A DNA stretch of 5,978 nucleotides, taken from the NCBI GenBank assembly GCA_013813135.1, contig JACCSF010000166.1:1-5978 (forward strand). Direction: 5' to 3'. Position numbers and translations under genes: made by a program. The notes beneath the pieces are model-generated. The model was given only the letters and a program-made list of their open reading frames with translations, was not told the origin of the DNA and searched no databases. Position 1 is the first letter of the stretch; each line of letters opens with the position of its first letter. Of the stretch, positions 1 through 5,630 are shown one piece after another. The DNA comes from Thermoleophilaceae bacterium. Lineage in GTDB: Bacteria > Actinomycetota > Thermoleophilia > Solirubrobacterales > Thermoleophilaceae.

Positions 1-509
1 GGCTCAGCCGGCTGCGCGGGTGCTTCGGGGGCCACGGGGGCGGGCTCTTCCGGAGCCGGCGACTCGGCGAGGGCTCCGGACACCCATACGGGCTGGTCGG
101 CGGCGGCCGTGGCGGCCGGGCGGCGTCCCTCCCGGCCGAACAGCCAGCCGAGCAGCCGGCGCCTGCGGGCCGGGGGTTCCGGAACTTCCGCCGATATTGA
201 CGACGCATCTTCAGGGCCCCCCTCCAAAGCGGGCTCGGGCGCCGCGGGCTCCTCGGGCGGGGGTGGAGGCGCTTCGCCCTCGATCGTCGCCATCAGGGTC
301 ACCTTGGTGCCCCATCCGGAGGGCTCGATCGACACGGTGCCGCTGGCACCCTCGCCCTCCCAGGCGACCGTGCGCTCGGGCTCCAGTCTCGTGATCTTGA
401 TCTCGCCGAACGCCCCCAGATGCCTGGTCAGCCGCTCCACCTCGCTCAGCTCGCTCCAGAGCTCGGGAGGCGACTTCACCAGCGTGCGCTTCGCGGTTAA
501 ATCCTGCAT
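1..509 (-). CDS. SRPBCC-like domain protein with Pro/Glu/Ala-rich tail (3' end outside window)
   Basis: The frame is open from the ATG at 509 to the window edge (169 codons, no stop). Residues 1-78 look like a shortened SRPBCC/polyketide-cyclase-type ligand-binding fold: an opening strand, a helix with SPPELWSELSEVERL (13-27), then alternating strands with RLEPERTVAWEG (41-52) and EPSGWGTKVTL (62-72). From about residue 79 the sequence is low-complexity Pro/Glu/Ala, probably disordered. It is broken by a basic-hydrophobic island at 115-130 (RRRRLLGWLFGREGRR). No signal peptide or membrane helix is visible, so it is probably cytoplasmic. The ATG was chosen because GGGGAGG lies just upstream and the SRPBCC-like part begins there; the frame stays open further upstream with no better start. 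It is divergent from the methyltransferase. SRPBCC domains often bind hydrophobic ligands, but none can be assigned. The fold call is by eye and moderately sure; that the frame is coding is well supported. Confidence 0.72.
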   Translation of the reverse strand, partial: MQDLTAKRTLVKSPPELWSELSEVERLTRHLGAFGEIKITRLEPERTVAWEGEGASGTVSIEPSGWGTKVTLMATIEGEAPPPPPEEPAAPEPALEGGPEDASSISAEVPEPPARRRRLLGWLFGREGRRPAATAAADQPVWVSGALAESPAPEEPAPVAPEAPAQPAE

Positions 510-562
510 CGCCTCCCCGTTCGAGCAGGCCTCGCCGAGTCCTTCGTGAAAGATGTCTTGCA
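510..562. other. Divergent intergenic region (53 bases)
   Basis: This short gap separates the starts of the SRPBCC-like gene (minus) and the methyltransferase (plus), so it should hold both promoters unless they lie inside the coding regions. I see a weak GAAAG (548-552) as a possible ribosome binding site for the methyltransferase. A TTGCAA palindrome (558-563) runs into its ATG. I could not identify a convincing -35/-10 pair on either strand. Confidence 0.4.
512..518 (-). promoter_or_regulatory. Shine-Dalgarno-like GGGGAGG for the SRPBCC-like gene
   Basis: On the minus strand GGGGAGG is followed by CG and then the ATG at 509. The purine run matches the anti-Shine-Dalgarno sequence well, but the 2-base spacer is shorter than the usual 5-9. 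It supports this ATG because no other start codon fits the site in frame. Confidence 0.45.
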
Positions 563-1291
563 ATGCTCGGGGCAGACCTCGCAGAGCTGCTGGGTGACCG
601 CATTCCCGCGGACCACAGCCGCAGCGTCCTGGCGGACCACTACGCCGCCCGCTACCTGAACCGCCCGGACCGGCCGGCCGGACCGCGTGTGCTCGACCTG
701 GGCTGCGGCGCCGGCGCATCGGTCGACCTGTTCCGCTCGCTCGAGCCGCGCGTGGACTGGGTGGGAGTCGACGTCGAGCACTCGGCCGAGGTGGCCGAGC
801 GAACTCGCACCGATGCCCACTTCGTCACCTTCGACGGCGAGCACCTGCCCTTCGCCGACGCGAGCTTCGACTTCGTCTACTGCAAGCAGGTGCTCGAGCA
901 TGTGCGCCGCCCGCGGCCGCTGCTGGCAGAGGTCGGGCGCGTCCTGCGGCCGCAAGGGGCCTTCGCCGGGTCCACCTCCCACCTCGAGGCCTTCCACTCG
1001 CGCAGCTTCTGGAACTACACCCCCTACGGCCTGATGGTGCTGCTGGAGGAGGCCGGCCTCGAATTGACCGAGGTACGGCCGGTGATCGACGCCTTCACGC
1101 TGGTCGCCTGGCGCGCGCTCGGTACGCCGCGCTCGTTCTACCGCTGGTGGGCGCGCGAGTCACCCCCGTACCGCGCGATCTCGCTGCTCGCCCGGCCGGC
1201 CCGCTGGGATCACCGCACGGTCAACACCGCCAAGCTCGTGCTGAGCGGGCAGTTCACCTTTCTGGCACATCCGGACCCGGCGCGGCAATAG
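563..1291 (+). CDS. Class I SAM-dependent methyltransferase
   Basis: The 242-residue protein has the Rossmann-type methyltransferase core (Methyltransf_11/25-like). The SAM-binding motif I is VLDLGCGAGAS (43-53). The acidic residue ending strand 2, expected to hold the ribose, is D70 in WVGVDVEHS. Motif II/III follows as DGEHLPFADASFDFVYC (91-107), then QVLEHV (109-114) and the post-motif strand VLRPQGAFAGS (127-137). The C-terminal 100 residues, rich in Trp, Tyr and Arg (SFWNYTPYG, FYRWWARESPPYR), probably form the acceptor-binding lid. The substrate cannot be told from sequence; related small-molecule, lipid and sugar methyltransferases share this core. No signal peptide or membrane helix is seen, so it should be cytosolic. 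The ATG at 563 has only a weak GAAAG ten bases upstream. Its TAG stop lies 9 bases before the next gene's GTG, so the two may be partly cotranscribed. Confidence 0.9.
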   Translation: MLGADLAELLGDRIPADHSRSVLADHYAARYLNRPDRPAGPRVLDLGCGAGASVDLFRSLEPRVDWVGVDVEHSAEVAERTRTDAHFVTFDGEHLPFADASFDFVYCKQVLEHVRRPRPLLAEVGRVLRPQGAFAGSTSHLEAFHSRSFWNYTPYGLMVLLEEAGLELTEVRPVIDAFTLVAWRALGTPRSFYRWWARESPPYRAISLLARPARWDHRTVNTAKLVLSGQFTFLAHPDPARQ

Positions 1292-1294
1292 ACT
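1289..1294 (+). promoter_or_regulatory. Candidate -10 box (TAGACT) for a leaderless GTG start
   Basis: TAGACT fits the actinobacterial -10 pattern TAnnnT and is followed by only 6 bases (CGCCGC) before the GTG at 1301, so a transcript would begin at or within a base or two of the start codon. There is no Shine-Dalgarno sequence upstream of this GTG. The box includes the TAG stop of the methyltransferase. No good -35 hexamer is visible at 16-19 bases. This is a prediction from spacing alone. Confidence 0.4.
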
Positions 1295-1300
1295 CGCCGC

Positions 1301-3028
1301 GTGCTCCGCGCGCTCCGCCCCGCACTGGTCGCGCTGGCCCTGCTCCTGCCTGCGGCAGCGCCGGCGCAGGCGGCTCCGCTCACGACGCCCTGCTCCGGGG
1401 CCGCGATCGACCCCGACCAGGTGGTCAGCGGCGAGTTCGACACCCGGTTCAGCAAGAGCTTCGTGATGGTCCCGTTCGAGGTCCCGCGCGACACCACCGC
1501 CGTCCGCGTGAAGTACTGCTTCGATCGCCCGGAGTCCGGCACCAGCCGGCACACGCTCGACCTCGGGCTCTACGAGCCGCGCCACTGGGGCTCGCGCGTC
1601 TGGGGCCCGCAGGAGTTCCGCGGGTGGGGCGGCTCCAGCCACCCCGACGTGACCGTCTCCGCCGAGGGCTTCTCGACCGAGGCCGAGTACCTCGCCCGCC
1701 CGCGCATCGAGCCGCCCGGCAAGACCACGCGCGCGTTCCTCCCGGGCCCGATCCGCCCGGGCCTGTGGGCCGCCGAGCTCGGCGTGGCCGCCGTGATCCC
1801 GCAGTCGGATGGCGATACGGACGGCAAGGTCGCCTGGCGCGTCGAGATCGAGTTCGCCGAAGCCCCGGCGTTCGCCGACGAGCCCTACCGGCCGACCCGC
1901 TACGACAGCCGCCCGGCCAGCCGCAACCCGGGCTGGTACGCGGGCGACTTCCACGTGCACGCCGAGCACTCCGGTTACGGCGGCGCGACCATGACCGAGA
2001 GCTTCGACTACGCCTTCCGCCCCTTGGCGCAGGGCGGCGCCGGGCTCGACTTCGTGACGCTGTCGGACTACGTCTCGGGCAGCGCCTGGGGCGAGATCGG
2101 GCGCTACCAGCCGCGCTATCCGGGCAAGCTGATCGTGCGCAGCGCCGAGGTGATCACCTACCGCGGCCACACGAACAACCACGGCAGCGCCCACTTCGTC
2201 GACTACCGCGAGGGCCCGATCTTCGAGCTCCAGGCCGACGGCACGCTGAAGCTGGTTCGCGGCACCCGCGACCCGCGCGAGCTGTTCGGAGAGGTGCATC
2301 GCTTCGGCGGCTGGACGCAGATCAACCACCCGACGATCTTCCCGCCGGTGAACGCCGCGGCCGCCGCGTTCTGTCGCGGCTGCTTCTGGGAGTACTCCAA
2401 CGAGGAGACCGACTTCTCCCAGGTCGACGCGTACGAGGTCGCAACCGGCCCGTCGGACATCGGCGGGACGCAGAACCCCTTCACGGTCACGGCGCTCGCC
2501 GAGTACGAGCGCCAGCTCGGCCTCGGGCACAAGATCGCGGCGGTGGGCTCGAGCGACTCGCACAAGGCCGGCAGCGGCACCGGCGCGCTCGACGCCCCGA
2601 TCGGCGAGGCGCGCACTGTCGTCTACGCGGACGAGCTGTCCGAGCGCGGCGTCCAGTGCGCAATCAGGGCGCGCCATACCTATGTGAAGGTCGCCGGCAG
2701 CACCGCCCCCGACCTCCGCTTCACGGCGCGCCCGTACGGCTGGTGGTGGTGGAAGCGGGCGATCGTCGGCGACGTGGTCCGCGCCCGCGGCGCCAGCTTC
2801 GCCGCCCGCGTGATCGGCGGGAACGGGCGTCAGCTGCTGGTCGTAAAGGACGGCGCGACCGTGGCGACGGTGCCGGTGACCAGCGACCACTTCGTGTACC
2901 GCTTCGAGGGCAGGGGCAGCGGCCGCTGGCGGCTGCAGCTGATGCGCGGCCCGCTGGTCGACACGGTCTCGAGCCCGATCTGGGTCGAGCCGGGCTGGGG
3001 CGGCGTGGAGCGCGAGCGCTGCCGCTAG
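1301..3028 (+). CDS. Secreted PHP-type metallohydrolase, CehA/McbA-like
   Basis: The 575-residue protein starts with a clear Sec signal peptide (MLRALRP, a Leu/Ala core, then APAQA before APL; predicted cleavage after A24). Residues 40-190 look like a beta-sandwich domain. The PHP-type metal-binding core spans about 212-465: FHVHAEHSG (H218, H220), LSDY (D256), SAEV (E283), RGHTNNHG (H290, H294), INHP (H343) and SSDSHKAG (D419, H421). It is followed by the segment IGEARTVVYADELSERGV (434-451) and RARHTYVKV, typical of CehA/McbA-like proteins. The C-terminus (about 470-575) is probably another beta domain. Known PHP proteins hydrolyse phosphoesters, and CehA and McbA hydrolyse carbamate esters; the substrate here is unknown. 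Oddities are Tyr257 where PHP proteins usually have His (TDH), a CRGC pair at 358-361 and four Trp in a row at 481-484. The GTG start is chosen for the signal peptide. It is likely extracellular or cell-wall located. Confidence 0.85.
   Translation: MLRALRPALVALALLLPAAAPAQAAPLTTPCSGAAIDPDQVVSGEFDTRFSKSFVMVPFEVPRDTTAVRVKYCFDRPESGTSRHTLDLGLYEPRHWGSRVWGPQEFRGWGGSSHPDVTVSAEGFSTEAEYLARPRIEPPGKTTRAFLPGPIRPGLWAAELGVAAVIPQSDGDTDGKVAWRVEIEFAEAPAFADEPYRPTRYDSRPASRNPGWYAGDFHVHAEHSGYGGATMTESFDYAFRPLAQGGAGLDFVTLSDYVSGSAWGEIGRYQPRYPGKLIVRSAEVITYRGHTNNHGSAHFVDYREGPIFELQADGTLKLVRGTRDPRELFGEVHRFGGWTQINHPTIFPPVNAAAAAFCRGCFWEYSNEETDFSQVDAYEVATGPSDIGGTQNPFTVTALAEYERQLGLGHKIAAVGSSDSHKAGSGTGALDAPIGEARTVVYADELSERGVQCAIRARHTYVKVAGSTAPDLRFTARPYGWWWWKRAIVGDVVRARGASFAARVIGGNGRQLLVVKDGATVATVPVTSDHFVYRFEGRGSGRWRLQLMRGPLVDTVSSPIWVEPGWGGVERERCR
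3025..3028. other. Convergent stop codons sharing one CTAG
   Basis: The plus-strand hydrolase ends with TAG at 3026-3028 and the minus-strand membrane gene ends with TAG read from 3027 to 3025. The two stops use the same self-complementary CTAG, so there is no intergenic space. Any terminator for either gene must lie inside the other one's coding region. I see no convincing hairpin with a T-run there. Confidence 0.9.
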
Positions 3029-3477
3029 GCGGGCTTGGTCGCCATCGCCCAGAGCGCGACCGCGTAGGCAACGATCAGCAGCAGCGTCAGGACGGTGGCC
3101 GGGCCCACGAGCCCGCCCGCCTCGCCGCCGCCGCGCGCTCTGCGCGCTGCGAGGCCGGCGAGCACCGTCACGGCGATCAGCACGAGCAGGCCGATGTCCG
3201 TGACCATGTAGCCGATGTTGATCCAGGTGACGTCCTCCGGCACGTCCTCTTTCGACGCGACCCACTCGGCCGAGCCGCGCATCACGAGGTAGGCGGGGAC
3301 GGCGCCGTAGAGCAGCGTCCGGAAGGCCAGCCGCAGCGCCGCCGCGCGGTCGCCGCGCACCGACGCCACGAGCACGACCGCCACCGCGGCGAGCAGCGCG
3401 ACGAAGACCATCGCGCCCATCACGTGCAGGAGCAGCGAAAAGTTCCAGTCGTCTGGGCGGAGCGCTGCGAGGCTCAT
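3025..3477 (-). CDS. Small four-helix integral membrane protein (DUF2269-like), second of a pair
   Basis: The 150-residue protein has four predicted membrane helices at about 14-40, 50-66, 86-110 and 123-146. A single His (H18) sits at the start of helix 1 in DDWNFSLLLHVMGAM. A charged stretch (SAEWVASKEDVPEDVTW, 69-85) lies between helices 2 and 3, and an Arg/Gly-rich loop (112-122) between 3 and 4. The C-terminus is ATKPA. The layout resembles predicted membrane proteins of the DUF2269 kind, whose role is not established; the His in helix 1 could bind a metal or heme, but that is speculation. The ATG at 3477 overlaps the TGA of the upstream gene as ATGA, so translation is probably coupled. 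The frame stays open 83 codons further upstream, but that part is Arg-rich, lies antisense-shifted inside the first gene and is not real coding sequence. The upstream protein shares the DW...LLLH.xGA opening. Confidence 0.8.
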   Translation of the reverse strand: MSLAALRPDDWNFSLLLHVMGAMVFVALLAAVAVVLVASVRGDRAAALRLAFRTLLYGAVPAYLVMRGSAEWVASKEDVPEDVTWINIGYMVTDIGLLVLIAVTVLAGLAARRARGGGEAGGLVGPATVLTLLLIVAYAVALWAMATKPA

Positions 3478-3866
3478 ACGCCCGGCTTGTAGATCATCAC
3501 GACGAGCAGGGCGGTGACGGCGAGCGCCATGGCTCCGTACAGCGGTCGCACGCTCGCCGCGGGCGGCTCGTCGCGCCCGGAGTACGCGAGGCCCAAGCGC
3601 ACTTCCGTACCCGCGGCGATCGCCCACAGCACCAGGGCGATCAGGATCCAAGCGTCGCCGATGCTGTAGTCGTCGAGTGCCAGCCAGATCCCGAAGACCA
3701 GCGTCAGCAGGCCGCCGACGTCCCACAGGCGCCGCGCCAGGAAGGTGAGCTGCGGCCCCGCGACACGCACGCCGCCGAGCATCAGCACCGAGAAGACGAC
3801 GACAGAGCCGACGGCGGCGAAGGCCCCGACCAGGTGCAGGAAGAGCAGCCAGTCGTACCGGCTCAC
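3474..3866 (-). CDS. Small four-helix integral membrane protein (DUF2269-like), first of a pair
   Basis: From the GTG at 3866 this gives 130 residues with four predicted membrane helices at about 8-30, 48-66, 70-88 and 109-126. His11 lies in helix 1 (YDWLLFLHLVGAF), matching His18 of the next protein. The C-terminus is IYKPGV, close to the partner's ATKPA. The family looks like DUF2269-type predicted membrane proteins; no reaction is known, and a redox or metal role through the helix-1 His would be a guess. A longer form from GTG 3917 (147 residues) is possible, but its 17 extra residues (MRAPHDGPSAIPLDSPA) are not membrane-like. The 3866 start puts the protein directly at helix 1 and lies 8 bases after a TAGATT box. 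No Shine-Dalgarno sequence precedes either start. The TGA overlaps the next ATG by 4 bases (3474-3477), so the two form an operon and may work as a heteromer. Confidence 0.8.
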   Translation of the reverse strand: MSRYDWLLFLHLVGAFAAVGSVVVFSVLMLGGVRVAGPQLTFLARRLWDVGGLLTLVFGIWLALDDYSIGDAWILIALVLWAIAAGTEVRLGLAYSGRDEPPAASVRPLYGAMALAVTALLVVMIYKPGV

Positions 3867-3874
3867 GGCCGGAG

Positions 3875-3880
3875 AATCTA
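3875..3880 (-). promoter_or_regulatory. Candidate -10 box (TAGATT) for the membrane-protein pair
   Basis: Read on the minus strand, TAGATT fits TAnnnT and is followed by 8 bases (CTCCGGCC) before the GTG at 3866. This would give a leaderless or nearly leaderless transcript and explain the missing Shine-Dalgarno sequence. The hexamer at the -35 position (GATGGC, 16-base spacer) matches TTGACA poorly. If real, the longer GTG 3917 start is excluded. Confidence 0.4.
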
Positions 3881-3950
3881 AGGGAATCGCGGACGGGCCA
3901 TCGTGTGGAGCTCTCACACCGCGGTCGCGGCAGGTCCGGTGTTGCGCTGC

Positions 3951-3976
3951 GCCATGGCAGGGCGTCCTGCCCTGGC
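3951..3976 (-). terminator. Hairpin terminator after the mutase gene
   Basis: GCCA-T-GGCAGG, a GCGT loop, then CCTGCC-C-TGGC form an inverted repeat of ten base pairs with a single internal T/C mismatch. It begins 5 bases after the mutase TGA in the minus direction and lies in the gap before the membrane-protein operon. The sequence after the stem on the minus strand is not T-rich, so it is not a classic intrinsic terminator. U-tract-less hairpins are proposed in high-GC actinobacteria; it could instead protect the 3' end of the mRNA. Confidence 0.55.
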
Positions 3977-3981
3977 TCCTC

Positions 3982-5598
3982 TCAGGCTTCCGAGTACTCC
4001 CCGAACTCGTCGCGCATAACGCCGCAAACCTCGCCGATGCTGGCTCGCTCTTTGAGCGCCGCGCGCATCGGCACGAGCAGGTTCTCGCCGCCCGTACAGG
4101 CGCTGCGCAGCTCCTCGAGGCGGGCGCTCACGACCTCTTGGCCGCGGTCCTCCTTGAAGGCCTCTAGGCGCTCGAGCTGCTGGCGCTCGGACTCGGGGTC
4201 CACGCGCAGGATCTCCACCTCGTCGATCGTGTCGGTGACGTACTCGTTCACCCCGACCACGATGTCCTGCTTCTGCCGGTAGCGCTCCTCGTAGCCCCAG
4301 GCCGACTCCTCCACCTCGGCGCGGATGAACGGGATGCACTGCACCGAGCCGCCCATCTGGTCGACCTTGTCGATCAGCGCTTGGGCGGCCTCCTCGATCT
4401 CGTCGGTGAGCGCCTCCACGAAGTAGGAGCCGGCGAACGGGTCGGCGGTGTCGGTGGCGCCCGCCTCCTTGGCGAGGATCTGCTGGGTGCGCAGGGCGAT
4501 CCGGGCGGCGCGCTCGCTCGGCAGCGCCAGCGCCTCGTCGAAGCCGTTGGTGTGCAGCGACTGGGTGCCGCCGCAGACGGCCGCAAAGCCCTGCAGCGCC
4601 ACGCGCACGATGTTGTTCTCCGGTTGCTGCGCGGCCAGCGTGACCCCGCCCGTCTGCGTGTGGAAGCGCATCTTCAGCGAGCGCTCGTCGTTGGCGCCGA
4701 AGCGCTCGCGCATGATGCGGGCCCACATGCGGCGCGCGGCGCGGAACTTGGCCACCTCCTGGAAGACGTTGTTGTGGCCGTTGAAGAAGAACGCCAGGCG
4801 CGGGCCGAACTCGTCGACCTCCAGCCCGGCGTCGAGCGCCGCCTGCACGTAGGCGATCGCGTTGGCGAGCGTGAAGCCGACCTCCTGCACGGCCGAGCAG
4901 CCCTTCTCGCGCATGTGGTAGCCGGAGATCGAGATCGTGTTCCACTTCGGCACGCGCTCTTCGCAGTAGGCGAACAGGTCGGTGGTCAGCCGCATCGCCG
5001 GCTCGGGCGGGTAGATGAAGTTGCCGCGCGCGATGTACTCCTTGAGCACGTCGTTCTGGGTCGTCCCGCGCAGCTGCTCGGCCGGCACGCCCTGTTCCTC
5101 GCCGACGAGCTCGTAGAGCAGCAGGAGGACCGCGGCGGGGGCGTTGATCGTCATCGAGGTCGAGACCTCGTCGAGCGGGATGCCGTCGAAGACCCGGCGC
5201 ATGTCGTCGAGCGTGTCGATCGCGACGCCTGTTCGACCGACCTCGCCCAGGCAGAGCGGGTCGTCGGAGTCACGACCAAGCTGGGTCGGCAGGTCGAAGG
5301 CCATCGACAGGCCGGTCGATCCGTGCTCGATCAGGTAGCGGAAGCGCTCGTTGGTCTCCTTGGCGCTCGCGTAGCCCGCGTACTGGCGCATCGTCCACTG
5401 CCGCGAGCGGTACATGTCGGGATGGATCCCGCGCGTGTACGGGTACTCGCCGGGCTCGCCTAGCCGCTCTTCGAGCCCCGCGGCGACGTCATCCGCGGAG
5501 TAGAGCGTCTCGACCTCGATGCCGGAGTCGGTGAACCGGCGCGGATCGTCGGGACCCACGATCGGCGCGATCGTGGGCTTCTCCTCGCGTGTCGCCAT
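3982..5598 (-). CDS. Methylmalonyl-CoA mutase large (substrate-binding) subunit, no B12 domain
   Basis: The 538-residue protein matches the substrate-binding TIM-barrel half of methylmalonyl-CoA mutase, which with adenosylcobalamin interconverts (R)-methylmalonyl-CoA and succinyl-CoA. Landmarks are YPYTRGIHPDMYRSRQWTMR (52-71), GLSMAFDLPTQLGRDSDDP (96-114), NDVLKEYIARGNFIYPPEP (182-200), PKWNTISISGYHM (217-229, with Y227 and H228 as the active-site Tyr/His), and SLHTNGFDEALALP (347-360). Tyr73 in MRQYAGY and Arg191 in YIARGNF align with Tyr89 and Arg207 of the Propionibacterium enzyme, which bind the substrate carboxylate. Isobutyryl-CoA mutases carry Phe and Gln there, so methylmalonyl-CoA is the likely substrate. 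The chain ends at GEYSEA with no DxHxxG cobalamin-binding domain, so a separate small subunit must exist elsewhere. The ATG at 5598 was chosen because the family N-terminus begins there; the frame upstream overlaps the thioesterase gene. No Shine-Dalgarno sequence is visible. Confidence 0.93.
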   Translation of the reverse strand: MATREEKPTIAPIVGPDDPRRFTDSGIEVETLYSADDVAAGLEERLGEPGEYPYTRGIHPDMYRSRQWTMRQYAGYASAKETNERFRYLIEHGSTGLSMAFDLPTQLGRDSDDPLCLGEVGRTGVAIDTLDDMRRVFDGIPLDEVSTSMTINAPAAVLLLLYELVGEEQGVPAEQLRGTTQNDVLKEYIARGNFIYPPEPAMRLTTDLFAYCEERVPKWNTISISGYHMREKGCSAVQEVGFTLANAIAYVQAALDAGLEVDEFGPRLAFFFNGHNNVFQEVAKFRAARRMWARIMRERFGANDERSLKMRFHTQTGGVTLAAQQPENNIVRVALQGFAAVCGGTQSLHTNGFDEALALPSERAARIALRTQQILAKEAGATDTADPFAGSYFVEALTDEIEEAAQALIDKVDQMGGSVQCIPFIRAEVEESAWGYEERYRQKQDIVVGVNEYVTDTIDEVEILRVDPESERQQLERLEAFKEDRGQEVVSARLEELRSACTGGENLLVPMRAALKERASIGEVCGVMRDEFGEYSEA

Positions 5599-5599
5599 G

Positions 5600-5619
5600 G
5601 GCGCCGAAGGATAGGCGCC
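5600..5619. repeat. GGCGCC inverted repeat flanking a -10-like box upstream of the mutase
   Basis: Two GGCGCC hexamers (5600-5605 and 5614-5619) are separated by 8 bases. Each is self-complementary, so together they are both a direct and an inverted repeat ending one base before the mutase ATG. The spacer holds TATCCT on the minus strand (5613-5608), which fits TAnnnT with 9 bases to the ATG. It could be a promoter with an overlapping operator, or a 6-bp stem hairpin at the mRNA start. GC-rich palindromes also arise by chance in such DNA. Confidence 0.35.
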
Positions 5620-5630
5620 GGGGGCCGGCC

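Noticed and set aside
553..597. Fourteen-codon reading frame (ATG 553) just before and overlapping the methyltransferase start
   Set aside because: It has no good ribosome binding site and no leader-peptide features such as repeated codons or an attenuator; it is probably chance.
20..603. Several open frames of about 120-150 codons near the left edge, on both strands
   Set aside because: Only the minus-strand frame starting at 509 gives a domain-like sequence; the others are low-complexity shadows.
667..686. CCGGCCGGCCGG palindrome inside the methyltransferase
   Set aside because: It is explained by the RPDRPAGPR codons at high GC and its flanks do not extend the palindrome.
1160..3265. Long minus-strand open frame (701 codons) opposite the hydrolase
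   Set aside because: It is Arg/Ala-rich low-complexity sequence, antisense to a well-supported secreted protein with intact motifs, and has no domain of its own.
1147..3492. Long plus-strand open frame (781 codons) overlapping the hydrolase
   Set aside because: It is Arg/Pro/Gly-rich without any recognisable domain and lies out of frame over the hydrolase and antisense to the membrane genes. Long false frames are expected at this GC content.
3478..3726. N-terminal extension of the second membrane protein by 83 codons
   Set aside because: It is Arg-rich and overlaps the first membrane gene out of frame; the ATGA overlap at 3474-3477 is a much better start.
3914..4945. Minus-strand open frame of 343 codons inside the mutase
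   Set aside because: It is a shifted-frame shadow of the mutase with Arg/Gly-rich composition.
4381..5463. Plus-strand open frame of 360 codons opposite the mutase
   Set aside because: It is antisense to a strongly recognised enzyme and has no domain-like pattern.
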